Source of the DNA: Nannobrachium achirus
Taxonomy: Eukaryota > Chordata > Actinopteri > Myctophiformes > Myctophidae
NCBI GenBank assembly: GCA_963921795.1
Contig: OY997650.1
Location: 20,500,862-20,564,861, forward strand
DNA length: 64,000 bases
Direction: 5' to 3'
Position 1 is the first letter of the stretch. Each line of letters opens with the position of its first letter. The notes under the pieces are model-generated. The model had not been told where the DNA came from. It saw only the letters and a program-made list of their open reading frames with translations, and did not search any database. Shown here one piece after another: positions 53,101 to 64,000 of this stretch. The translations under genes were made by a program, and so were the position numbers.

Positions 53101-53332
53101 TAGCAGTCATTGTGATATTGATGTATTTAATGTATTAGGTAGGAGATGCAACTTAAACCCCTCTGCATATTTGACATCATTACCTGTTCCTCCCTTACAG
53201 CCGACTCACCCATCTAATAAAGAGCCAACATCCACGACCACATACAGTATGTGAAGGCAGCTGCTACACAGGAAAGTTTTTATCTTGTGTAGTTATTGAA
53301 GGGAATGGACAATGGATGTGATTATTATATGC

Positions 53333-53474
<142 letters not shown>

Positions 53475-54321
53475 CTGACTGTGACCTGAGACAATCCAGG
53501 GAGGGTGCTCTTGTGCGTCTTGCTGCGTCACCCTCTCTTGTTTCTTTCTTTTTCTTTTTCAAGTTGTTTTTATATAGTACTGACCTTTGGACACTCTGCA
53601 CTATTAGGTTGTGTTAGTAGTTTTGAGTATTTTTGCTTGTGTCTGACATGATGGTGATATATTTGTTGCACTAACTAACATTGACTGTTATGGTCACTTT
53701 GATTTGAGGGCACTGTACTATATTGATAGTTGTGCAAGAGCAATTCAATAAAACGTGAGGGATTCTTGGGGGAATGCATTAATACTGTAGCCTATATCTT
53801 ATATACCTGCTACACATACAAACACAGTGCAGGTTTTACATTAGTACATCATGTAAAATGTCATATTTCAAAGTCAGTTCTCTGTGGTGTCATTCTGTTT
53901 TGTATACATTCCATTTTTCCCATTTCTCAAGGAATAGTTCTTCTTGTAACCTGGTTTGTGGGTAAATCTCTCCATCACATATATTTCCTCCACAATGCAC
54001 AGACACTGCTCACAAGTTGGAGGGTCACTCTTGTACCACAATCTTGTGATTGCTTTTTACTGCCAACAGTACCTTGACCAGATACATGTCTTCGCTATGT
54101 GCTCATGAATTTGCTCTGTCATTGTTGTCGGTCCATGTGGAACAAGCGGCACCTGTAGTAGGCCTACCGCTGTTCCTTTCCCTTCCTTATTTGTTTAATT
54201 TTGATTTGTTGGCCATACATGCTGCATTATCTTTGTGTCAACTTTTAAATGCAAATAACTCTATTCTCTAATATTTTACAACCTTCTTTTCAAAATAAAA
54301 TTGTTCTATGTTTTGTACCAT

Positions 54322-54322
<1 letters not shown>
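53475..54322. other. No gene recognised
   Basis: AT-rich non-coding. Confidence 0.5.

Positions 54323-54323
<1 letters not shown>

Positions 54324-54408
<85 letters not shown>
54324..54408. repeat. C(33) homopolymer joined to (CA)n
   Basis: About 33 consecutive C at 54324-54357, then CA units to 54408. Confidence 0.95.
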
Positions 54409-54409
<1 letters not shown>

Positions 54410-54634
54410 GTCTATGCCAGAAGTCCCATCCAGTTTTTCATTCTGTCAAGTACCTGTAATATTGTGGTTGACAGTGTCAAATGATAGCTAATAGCTAAAA
54501 CAAAACGATGCTTTACCGGTTTTAAATGCTTAATAAATACTTTTTGGCATCGTAAGCTATATGAGTCTTTTTTGTATTTTTGTCACTGTTCCTATTGAAA
54601 CACTAGCCAGTTGAGCTGTCTTTGTGAACACAAA

Positions 54635-54726
54635 CTGTAGCACCCAGGACTGGAACCCATGGGAGATACCTGTATAATGCTTTTGGTGTCCAGGCAGATG
54701 CCCTGAACCACTCTGCTACACCGACA
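54635..54726 (-). tRNA. tRNA-derived sequence (pseudo-tRNA or SINE head)
   Basis: On the minus strand: A-box-like TAGCAGAGTGG (54718-54708), B box GGTTCCAGTCC (54657-54647), and GTAGC/GCTAC ends that could pair as an acceptor stem. The spacing is long, as in Ser/Leu-type tRNAs. Clover arms are imperfect, so a functional tRNA is unlikely. Confidence 0.5.
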
Positions 54727-55241
54727 TAACGACACCTCTTCCATATTTCATCTCTTGATCCAAAATCAAATGGGCTTGTTCAGCATTTGTATACATGCCA
54801 TACAATGCATGACATAGGATGTTGGTTGCTTAGTTCTATCAGTACAACTGTATGAAGGGTCTGCTTTCATTATGTATCTCCAATAATTTAGGGGTTTCCT
54901 TTAATATAACTTGTAACCCGCCTGAATATATATTGATTACAATTAGTTGTGGAATAATGATCCTTAAAGTATTGAGTACACTCAGCTTCCAGATGATACA
55001 GTTGCAGTCAGTCACTACCAGCAGCAAGACTTTGTTTTGATGACCTGTTATTGAGTAGTTGGATGGACAGTGGAATAAGTGTGTTCCACAGTAAAGCCGG
55101 CATCTGGGGATGCAATAAGGCTTTCCTGAGGTGAGAGGATCATCTGAGGATGAAGGACATGGGATGAATCTGAAAGTATGTTTACGAGTTCAAACATGCT
55201 TTGAAGAGAAAGCAGTCTGATACCCGCATAAACCTCTCTGC
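54727..55241. other. No gene recognised
   Basis: Non-coding. Confidence 0.45.
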
Positions 55242-55400
55242 CAGCAGTGTAAAGTAACTAGGTAGGCCTACCTTTTACTCAAGTACTGTACTTACAATGT
55301 GTTTTTGCAATGCAAAGATTTTTAGACATTTGAGTACTTTATACTTTTGGTACATTTTGATACCACTATACTTACTTTTGTACTTTTACTCAAAAGGGAA
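55242..55400 (+). mobile_element. hAT-like GTAAAGTAACTA element fragment
   Basis: cagcagtgtaaagtaactag then 'ctcaagtactgtactta' and 'tacttttactcaaaag'. Same family as 47840. Confidence 0.65.
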
Positions 55401-55552
55401 AGGAGACATGTTGGAATGGAGAGCAGTCACCACAAGAAATGTTGAATTCCGGATTTATGTGAAAAGTACTTTTTCTACGACGGCTCTCTGCACCAAATGA
55501 CAGTGGAGAGTCAGAAAATCAAGGGTAGAGAGAAGAAGAATGATAATACAAC

Positions 55553-55626
55553 ACAGGTCTCCAGCCGGAATCAAACCCAAAGTTCAATTATGAGATTGTC
55601 ATACCCACTGCTTAGCTACAGTAATA
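55553..55626 (-). tRNA. tRNA-like promoter sequence (SINE head or tRNA relic)
   Basis: Minus strand: TAGCTAAGCAGTGGG (A-box-like, 55618-55604) and GGTTTGATTCC (B box, 55577-55567). Confidence 0.45.
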
Positions 55627-56016
55627 CCCTGTAAGTAATTGTCAAATTATATCAGACTGAATCAGACTGATATCAACAGAAAAACCAGCATAAGCTCGAG
55701 CACATTGGTATTCTTGCGTCTACATTATAGTGCAAAATCATACTGAAATGCTAGGACTTTTGAACATGACTTTCAGAATTAACACCACAGACCCTATTGT
55801 GTGAGTGCTGGACATTCCAGATCAGGTTAGAAGGACCCCAGAGTATTTGCATGTGTGGACTTTGGCAATACAAATTCTGTGCATGATCATTAGTGGATGT
55901 TCCCAATAGAGTTTTGGTAAATCTATTGACTTCAACCATATTACTGTAGGTCCCTTGCCAGGTCTGGACAGCGTGGTCTGGAAGGCAATCTCCCCAGGAC
56001 CAAGTGTCAAACCTGG
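55627..56016. other. No gene recognised
   Basis: Non-coding. Confidence 0.45.
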
Positions 56017-56763
56017 GGTGATATCAGTGGCGTCAGTTCAGCAAAAGCTAAGGTATGGCAACATGACTGGTGTCTTGCAGGCGCGCAAAGGCGCGCGTGC
56101 AAGACACCAGTCATGTTGCCATACCTTAGCAACAGGCATGATGAATTTATTTTAAGAAGTACATTTAAAGGGATATTCCACTTTCAACAGGGAAACAGGG
56201 GAAGGGCCTCTCTCCACATACACACTCATTGTAACTTCAGACTTCATTTTAACCATGATAGATTCATTAAAAACACCCATTATTTTTTCTAGTGACTCAT
56301 ACTACCCTGCTAATACGTGAGCAGGCTGTGTTTTATCCATAACTTTTTTCATTTATTTTTAATTATTATTTGGGGAAAATTGAAAAAATGAAATACAAAA
56401 AAAATATTATTAAAAATAAATGGAACATGTTATCGTAAACACGGCCTGCTCACGTATTAGCAGGGTAATATGAGTCACCAGAAAAAATAATGGGTGTTTT
56501 TAATGAATCTGTCATGGTTAAAATGAAGTTTGAAGTTACAATGGGTGTGTGTGGGGAGAGGCCCTGGGCCTGGAGGGCCTGGTAACATTTACATCAAATA
56601 TCTAAATATTGAATCAAGCTAATTAAAAACTGTTCAGGGTGTTCAAAAAAAGCCTGATTAGACGATATAATAACCAAAAGTTTTTTTGAAGGTGAAATAT
56701 CCCTTTAATGTTTTTTTCAGCTGCTATACCTTGCCATACCCAGTTGACGCCTCTGGGTGATAT
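56017..56763. mobile_element. hAT-like element, 8-bp duplication ggtgatat, interrupted
   Basis: The element is 56025-56755: CAGTGGCGTCAGTTCAG and, inverted, CAGAGGCGTCAACTGGG. ggtgatat flanks it at 56017-56024 and 56756-56763. Near the left end is a 40-bp-arm hairpin (56047-56130: gctaaggtatggcaacatga ... GCGCGC-aaag-GCGCGC). A TTAA element is inserted at 56165-56708. Confidence 0.9.
56169..56704. mobile_element. TTAA-target foldback MITE, AGGGATATTCCAC ends
   Basis: TTAA at 56165-56168 and 56705-56708. Ends AGGGATATTCCACTTTCAA and AGGGATATTTCACCTTCAA. Long internal inverted arms of ~160 bp ('cattgtaacttcagacttca' through 'gcaggctgtgttttatcc'). The 36836-37928 element is a related, rearranged copy. 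Confidence 0.85.
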
Positions 56764-58171
56764 GGCATTTACACTTGCTGCCGTACTGCCCAGATCACCC
56801 CACCCGAGCTCCCATACTTCAAAAGCGCCTTCAAAACCCAGCTACACCACCACCCCACACCGTTTTTACTTTTTGTTTATCCCCCCATCTAAAGTGACTT
56901 TGAGTATTTAGAAAGGGGTATATAAATATGAAGAATTTATTTCAAGAATTAAAAAAAAATAATAATAAAAAGGATGACAGTTAGCCTGACAATTTGCACT
57001 GGTGTGAATTGTGTGACTAATTGGTGTGCAGAGTGAATAGAAAGAGAGAACTCACAGTAGCCCTGGGAGCACTGAAATTAATGAGCTTATAGCATCAGAC
57101 AGGTTCACACAGCAGCTGGGATGGAAACGGTTAATACTGTCTGATGGTGCAGGAGTAGACTGGCACCTCTCAGCTGAGCTAGCTGAGAAGTATGTGTGGC
57201 TGTCAGGCTTATACCTGCAGGCTGCAACTGCAAGGTTCTCAACATGTTTAAAAATATAACGCATGATATTGAATAAGGCCATGCCACATTATTTGTTGGT
57301 CGTTCTGCAACTTTGGGCACATTTTGAGAGAACACTTTATTTTATAGGCAATTGTTCTAGGTCCAAGAGCTTTTATGTAAAGTAAACCTGCTTTCATTTA
57401 ACTTTTTATTGTCACCTAAAGTAAACCTGTTTTTATTTCACTTTTCTGTAATCCCAAAAGTCCATTGAGTTCAATGGAAGTTTTTTGTAACCTTTTCTGT
57501 AACCCCAAAAGTCCTTTGAGTTCAGTGGACCTTTTCTGTCCTTTTTTTATGATTGGACAATATAATGTCCAATCAGACAGGATTGGTCATGCTTCACTTG
57601 ACATCACAATATCTAATAAATGGTAAGACTTAATTCCTTTAGCAGGGGATTCCTCAAGGCTCGTGTCAGTGCAACCACACTTGCTTTTATAATTTAATCA
57701 TTTGTGCAGTTTGTATTGATTGTCTTTTATTTAAACTTTTATGATGGCTTGCATGAAGCAATTATAACTTAAACGTTGTTTTGTTTTGTTTAGTTTTTTC
57801 CTTGCAGAATCATGTCAAAATGTATATTTTTCAAAAGAAAATTGATTAGCGTTAACTGTTATTTTGTATTTTAAAACTAGAAAATGTGTAGAAATGACAT
57901 TATGGAAAGCAGGTTTCCAATGGGGTTTTGCATTGCACATTCCATTTTAATGGAAATAATATCTCATACAGTCTTGGCTAAAATTAGAATGATGTTCAAG
58001 CATGCTAATGTCTGTCTTAGACTGGGTAGCATATCTGCATGTTAATTACATGAAATAAACAATAATGTGTACACCAAATAGGTTTATGGGTAGCAAAATA
58101 TGTTATATTAAAATAATAAAGTTTTAGCATTGTGTTTAATCAATGTATCATCAAGATTGAGTCACTCAGCC
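56764..58171. other. No gene recognised
   Basis: A ~50-bp duplicated segment at 57440-57540 (ttctgtaaYcccaaaagtcc). A small palindrome gattggaca..tgtccaatc at 57552-57575. Confidence 0.45.
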
Positions 58172-58602
58172 TTAAAGATGGGGTGCCATGATTTTTTCCC
58201 CCTATAAAACATGATTATCTACTATTATGATTATACTAGGAGGAAGATTTTTTCCAAAAAAGTGTACAGAAAATTATGTTTTTATGTGGCCACACCCACC
58301 AGTTCATTGGTATGCGTGGTTGTCATGGTGGGTGGTGACACAGCTGAAGTTAGCCACACCCCACAATGTTGGGTGAATGGTAATTAGGGGAGGGGTTGAT
58401 TCTGTGATGTAATAAGTATCTGTGTTTTTGGACCGGCACTTTTGACCCAGCAGGTGGCATCCTCCAGCTAAAAACCCAAATAGAAAAAGAATACATAATT
58501 GCTCATAACAACCACACCAGGGGGTCTAATGTAGTACTACTGTCAACCTCCTAGACACATGAAAAACAGAAAAAGTACAAAACTATGGCACCGCCTCTTT
58601 AA
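58172..58602. mobile_element. TTAA-target MITE, AGAKGSGGTGCCAT ends
   Basis: TTAA at 58172-58175 and 58599-58602. AGATGGGGTGCCATGATTTT and, inverted, AGAGGCGGTGCCATAGTTTT. 423 bp, non-coding, containing 'ggccacacccacc' and its near complement. Confidence 0.85.
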
Positions 58603-60597
58603 GACATCAATGCTGAGTCTTCGGTGATGAACTTGCAGAGTTGTGGAGCTTCTATAAGGAAGCAAGAATATGGATAGTAGCAGGGTGGGAGAGAGGGGTG
58701 CAGAACACAAGATCAAAGAGGGACAGATTGTTAGGAAGGAGGGGAAAGGAACTGGTTGGAATAACGTGTTCCTTCCACGCGCAACATCCAACCGGGGAAA
58801 CTCTCTCCTGTCAGGTGAAAAGAAGCGACTTGGACTCCTCATGTACTGTATTAGAAGGAAGCATCAGAGGTCAATCAGTCCCCAGGTTGGCAAAGGGAGT
58901 GTAGTATTGCCCAGGATTACATTAGATCATTGACACCAGGTGAAAAATGGGTTACAAAATCGAGGAATAAAAAAAAAGAGAGATTACGTTGTGTGTGCAC
59001 TGAGGCATGCTGCCCACCCCCCAACCTCGTCACTATCAAGCCCAGGATGCTACAATATTAACCTGACAAGCAATAATTATCTCCACCAGACAGACTCCTG
59101 CATGTTTCAGTCCTTTAGTGTCTTTTTGCTTGAAAAGTACTTCTTATGGCAAATGGTCAATGGCTGCTTTTGAGAGCATGCAGGCTGGAAGAGCCCCAGT
59201 TAGATAAACACAGAGAGAGACAAAGGCATAGAGCGATAGCAACAGAGAGAGGGAGACACACAAGACCATATTTCATTAACACCAACACCACAAACCTGCA
59301 CACCTATGCACATGAATTTCAGATGGTTTCCAATTTCGTTTTGCATGCAGGTTCCCACATTTCCCCACTGATTCATCCGACATAACGTATTCAAATGCCA
59401 CTTTCCTGGTGGGAAATTCATATCCACACCAAAGCACTTAAGTTCTGTATGTCAGAGAATTTACAATTTGTCATACAGAGACAGCTGGGAGAAGGAATGG
59501 GGAGAGAGCAAGAGAGACAGAGAATGAGAGAGAACGCGAGATACAGTTTGATGTTACTGTAATTGTTGTTATTGGGGCATGCGTCCTCTGAGGGCATCTT
59601 TTAGGTGTTTTTTTTTTACTTGATAGCAAAACTTAAACATCTAGACATCTTTGCCATGTGCAAGACTCGTTACTGTGATTTCAAAGTGAAGGCAACTTTA
59701 ACAAGGAATTTGTACAAAGTAAAAAACAACAATTTGAAACGATGTATTACATTCATTTGAAATCTTTTCCCAAATCCTATGTAATAGATTTTTAGTGAGA
59801 ACTCTGTCTGAACTTATGAGAAGTACACCATCAATAGAACTCCCTTCTCTCTGGCAAATTCCACATAACTGCTTCTCTACCCTCTGTATTTCTACCCTTG
59901 GAATTGCTGCCTAGCTTCTGGCACCAACTCATGCGATAAAAGCACAGTAGCCACTTTAAAAGTATCCTAGAACTACAGTGCTTTGGGCAAGGGTTAGTGA
60001 AGAATTATGCCTCCTAAGCCTTACCACTGCGAACACACACACTGCAACAATAATATCCAATTTTCCACTGGCCAACTAGTAACTACATATTAAAATGTAC
60101 AAAATACTTTTCAACATCCTGCAAAGTAGCACAAGTATATAATAAACAGATCTTTACTAAAAGTAACCACAGCATAGGTGCTCTGTGGATTTGAGATACA
60201 TTCTTGTGTCATGGGGCAGCAGCACTCTTGAAATTTACTTAAGGGTACATTTGTAACATATTATGCAATTTCTTCTCTATTAGTACTATATTTATTTACC
60301 TCGTGACACACTGTCCTTCTGGGCTGGCTAGGGTGGGGGGATTGGGCATATTGGGAAGGTCCGCAAGAAACTGAAGAAAGAAAGACAGAAGAAGGAATTT
60401 AAATCCTATTCACACTTGCTTGAAATGCCTACCGTTTACTGCCAGTATATTCTGGTATTGTGTGAATGTGCACTTGTATTATAGGTAAATTTGTATTGCT
60501 GCTATCTCCTATACTGGCAATATCACGCATCATAGTCAAAATACCATGCTAAAAGTGTGAAGGCAGAGGGGGAGGCAGTATAGAGACCAGGATTACT
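58603..60597. other. No gene recognised
   Basis: Purine-rich patches (59200-59260, 59480-59540). No exons or familiar repeats. Confidence 0.5.
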
Positions 60598-60765
60598 GCA
60601 TTCCTTTTGCGAGGGTACCTACCTACCCTAGAGACATGGGGAGAACATGCAAACTCCACACAGAAATGCCCTTTTTCCAACCCCCGCAGTGGGAATCGAA
60701 CTGAGGACCTTTCTAGCTGGGTGGCGACAGTATACCGACTGCACCACCGTGCTCCCCAACCCAGT
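60598..60765 (-). mobile_element. tRNA-like fish repeat ('gcacggtggtgcag' family)
   Basis: Minus strand: gggagcacggtggtgcagtc, A-box TGGTGCAGTCGG (60747-60736), B-box AGTTCGATTCC (60702-60692), then gtgtggagtttgcatgttct. This text is very common in fish genomes. A pol III-type promoter is visible; whether it is a SINE or part of a larger element I cannot tell. Confidence 0.7.
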
Positions 60766-61771
60766 GCTGTTTCCCCCAAAACGCTTCCATCGCTTCTTAG
60801 CTTTCCAAGGGGTTTGGTGGGAAGGGTTAGGAACCATGCATCCGTGTGTGAAGAAACATATATGGGCGCGTTCAGGGCGGCAAAGAGAGCCCGAAACGAA
60901 CCAAACCCCCTCAAAATTGTGGCTTATTTTGGGCATGGCACTCCAATTCTCTCTCCCTGTTTCATGTCTCTCTACACTGTGACTATCAATAAAGGCCATG
61001 AAAGGCTAAAGAAAGTCAGCATCCAGCAACAACAGGTTCTATCTGCTGGTTAACATGACCGGCTTCTGTGCTTTCTGGCTTTTGGGAGATTGTTGATGTT
61101 CACATATTGACTCAATTGTCCCTAACCACAGCAGTTCACAAAATTAACTAACCCTAACCCGAGTCCCAGAGTTCTGCAGAATGTGTTATCGCCTCCTAAA
61201 AAAGAATATATATAGTACAGTATGTATGGGATCTACAGTACAGTACCTACAAATAAGTTATTCATGCTTCTCCATATTGCGTACAGGCAAGTAGCTGTTG
61301 CCTGAACCAAAATTCCCATGTGTGTAGTGGTCAGTGTCTTAATATGGCGAGCCAGTGGAGCATCTCCTCTCTGAGCAATGTAGTGCGTTGTTAATGACTT
61401 CCCAGCTGTCATCTGGAAGAAGCCGGTGCCAAAATGGGCAGGAGGGCGGTTGAAAGAAAGCTTGGCCTATTACACTGCTGCTGCCACACTGGCTTCCTCT
61501 TGCACCCACGAAAGCATAAAACAAAATGACTGGTCCAGGTTAATGTGAACCCCCATTAGCGATAGAACCCTAACACCTTTGGAGTAATGCGACCTGCCAT
61601 GGTGTCACAGCACACTGGATTCATGCTCCAGTAATCTCTGTGTGCCGCGAATATCTTCAACACAGAGAGGTTTTACCGTTTTTTCTCCTGGTTCAAGGAG
61701 AGAGTAGTAGAAAAAACTACAGCACGCTGTCTACATATGCGAAACAATTGAGATTATTGGGATAATACAAG
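60766..61771. other. No gene recognised
   Basis: Non-coding; 'ctaaccctaaccc' at 61149 is too short to call telomeric. Confidence 0.45.
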
Positions 61772-61800
61772 GTTTCGGTCCAGAGATCGACCTTCATCAG
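61772..61800 (-). repeat. CTGATGA...GAAAC motif (hammerhead-like core)
   Basis: Minus strand: CTGATGA, then AGGTC and GGACC able to pair as a short stem, then GAAAC. This order resembles part of a hammerhead ribozyme core and also recurs in some retroelement ends. No convincing stem I/III or cleavage site was found. Confidence 0.3.
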
Positions 61801-63785
61801 GTAATCGAATACTCAAGACCCAAAAGAGAAATTAGACGTTTGCCCTGGACCCAAACTGAAAATAGCAGATCTACAAGCTCACAACCCCTACTTCTTACAC
61901 TTTTTTTTAAAATTCATTTATGGAAATTATTTGATATTTATTTTATTTATTAAATACTTTTTTTTAAAGCTTTTGAAATAATACATATTTCTTTCTTATT
62001 ATTTTTTTTATATATTTTGAAATAATAAAAAAGAAATCGGAACAAATGAGTTACTCACTAGTCATACAAATTGGTCCGCGACCCAAAGATGGTTGGGTAA
62101 CAGCAACAATAGATTACACAGCTCTATTTAATTGCGTGGAAGGTTTTTCCTACCACGTCTTCACCTGCATGTTTGACAAAGATGGTTTTGCACAGTATGA
62201 GGCTTTGATGGGAATCTTCAAACATATTTATGGTGGGAGACCTTGAAAATGGCATGTTTTGGTGGGCATAGATGAGGGAGCCAGGGAGGTGTAGAAGAAA
62301 CAAATATCAAAGGGGATGAACAGCGGGATGGCTAGGTGTGAAATAGTGGGGTGCTGTGTGTGTCATGGTTTAATCAAACACCTATGGGGGACAAGGATCA
62401 ACTCTGCTCTGTGATGGAAACACAATAAAAGGGAGAGAGATGGAGAGGGAGAGATTGTTCCCTCAATAGCACATATTATACTGTATAGGCTCAGTATCCT
62501 GTAATCAGTGTCTACTTCATACTTGACCCATGTGGAGGTAGCCAGATTGACCGCTTAATTGGAACAATTAAATAGAGCTGATTAGAGCTTCAATGTGTCA
62601 ATTATTTGCTGAAATGCAAAATCAGGTGGTAGCACCTATTGGGACGCATTGCAATTTCCACTTTCCATCCCTTTTCTTTTTCTTTTTTTCTTGTTGTGAA
62701 AGGCTGCCAATCATTTTAATTACTTTAATATGGTCTGCCTAGCTGCTAGCAGGATGAATGACACACCTATCTATAATCTAAATCCATGGCAAATAAATAA
62801 ATAATATGCCCTGAACAAATATTAACATAGTGGCTTTTTTGAAAATATATATTCATCTAACAGGCATTCAAACGAAACATGAATAATCAAGCCCATTCAA
62901 TAAACAGTGAGCATTATATATTCATTTTATATTAGTCAGTCAATATTGAGAATGTGACATTTTCTTTTTAAAGATTGTTTCTGTAAAACAGATTGGAATG
63001 TACATCGGATTGACAGAAATGAGAAAACAGAGGGGGTGGCATGAGACACACAGGTCACACTGATTATGATGATCAATTTATTGTCGTAATCTTTTTTTCT
63101 CAGAGAGAGGGGGTGAGAGGGAGGGAGGGTGGGGGAGAGAAAGATAGAGACCCACCATGTGTCTGTCAGAAGATAGACAGGAGGTACCAAGAAATGTTGC
63201 CTTGGTGTATTACAGTGGGTTGAGGACATGAGCTCCAGTATAGTAAACTAATACAATGGGCTCAAAAGCCTTTAAAAACTGTCAGGACCCGGGGTGTTTT
63301 TGGACCCATATATACAGTACAGGAAATCATAATGTAATCTTAATGTACACCATCAAATTAATTGACTGTACTTAGACTACTTACTGTACTGGTCAGCTGT
63401 TGTTGGGGAGCGAGGGGCAGATTACACTGTGACACGAGATGTGACAAAAATACATACTTTAAATTAATTTGACATTGGCTGTAGGGATTTGACCTCGAAT
63501 TCAACACTTAAAGACTTAAATACCCCTAAAATGAGTTTTTATTTGTGTTTCTTTGTTGTTTCATTTTGCATTCATGACATTGCTCATAGTGGCTGCCATT
63601 TTTGACAGACCTGATTTGAAACCACACAATCTTAGAACTTTCGATTCCGAATAGCCATGCCCGGCTGCAAACCGAGGTCAGAGTCAGATAATACACCTCC
63701 AGGTGCCAAGATCCTGTAACAGAGATCAGGCAATTAGGAGAATCTCAGATTCGATCGGTTAGAAAGGCCTCGAGGGAAGCTACTG
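61801..63785. other. No gene recognised; possible conserved non-coding DNA
   Basis: One module arm at 61858-61880 (aaaatagcagatctacaagc). 62540-62790 is repeat-poor with TTAATTGG, CAATTATTTG, TTTAATTACTTTAAT words. G/A-rich at 63100-63150. Confidence 0.45.
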
Positions 63786-64000
63786 CAGCGGTTTTCAAAC
63801 TTGTTTTGCCCAAGGCACACTAAAGGGCAAGTTGAAGGCACAACTGTATTCATATCCATTTAAAATATAGCCTCTATGACATGTGTTATCACATACACAT
63901 TTATTTGTATTCACTAATGCCAAATAAGGATGGGCAGCTGCAAGAGGTGAAATGAGTGTTGTATACAAAATCACCAAGCAACTCTGGGACAAGAAAACCA
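63786..64000 (+). mobile_element. hAT-like element end, runs off the window
   Basis: CAGCGGTTTTCAAACTTG then 'gcccaaggcacac', the usual start of a fish hAT MITE. The other end is not in the window. Confidence 0.6.

Noticed and set aside
60549-61053. Overlapping open frames on both strands
   Set aside because: They overlap the tRNA-like fish repeat and have no protein family features.

Overview
This looks like a euchromatic stretch of a ray-finned (teleost) fish genome. The evidence is very long (CA)n/(GT)n arrays every few kilobases, Rex1/L2-type LINE fragments, a Tc1 relic, many short terminal-inverted-repeat elements with intact target duplications, spliceosomal exons, and one 200-N assembly gap. 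I could not fix the species. There is no prokaryotic-style gene content. Most long open frames are translations of dinucleotide repeats or of transposon relics.

The only host gene I can support is on the minus strand, and its exons are too short to stand out as open frames. A signal-peptide exon (32946-33000) ends in a phase-1 GTGAGT donor. About 8.9 kb downstream (lower coordinates), a 75-bp phase 1-1 exon (23989-24063) encodes the first strand of a cadherin repeat. Residues and exon phases match the start of cadherin-23 (EC1) best. The window therefore probably covers the 5' part of a cdh23-like gene. The next exon was not found, so the following intron may run past the left edge.

The rest is mobile DNA, often nested. 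539-2142 is a hAT-like element (8-bp duplication) with a Rex1-like LINE inside it. 4190-5973 holds two copies of a 'CAGGGGTGTCGC' element flanked by unusually long direct repeats. 10609-11409 is a third copy with a clean 8-bp duplication and a Harbinger-like element inside it. 11733-12910 is a LINE end, a microsatellite and a Tc1 transposase relic. 22541-23790 is an L2-type relic. 25216-25602 is an uninterrupted copy of the first hAT element. 28549-29418 is an inverted-terminal element carrying a TTAA element. 30163-32915 is a three-level nest that ends about 30 bp from the signal-exon splice donor. 36836-37928 contains a 664-bp near-perfect hairpin. 51036-52789 is a minisatellite with ~630-bp higher-order periodicity, closed by an inverted unit. 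56017-56763 is a hAT-like element carrying a TTAA element.

One pattern cuts across these families: a palindromic module (AAATAGCAGATCTACAAG ... CTTGTAGATCTGCTATTT) is present, whole or as one arm, at about 22 places. It sits inside several elements whose ends are otherwise unrelated. I regard it as the most interesting unexplained structure here.
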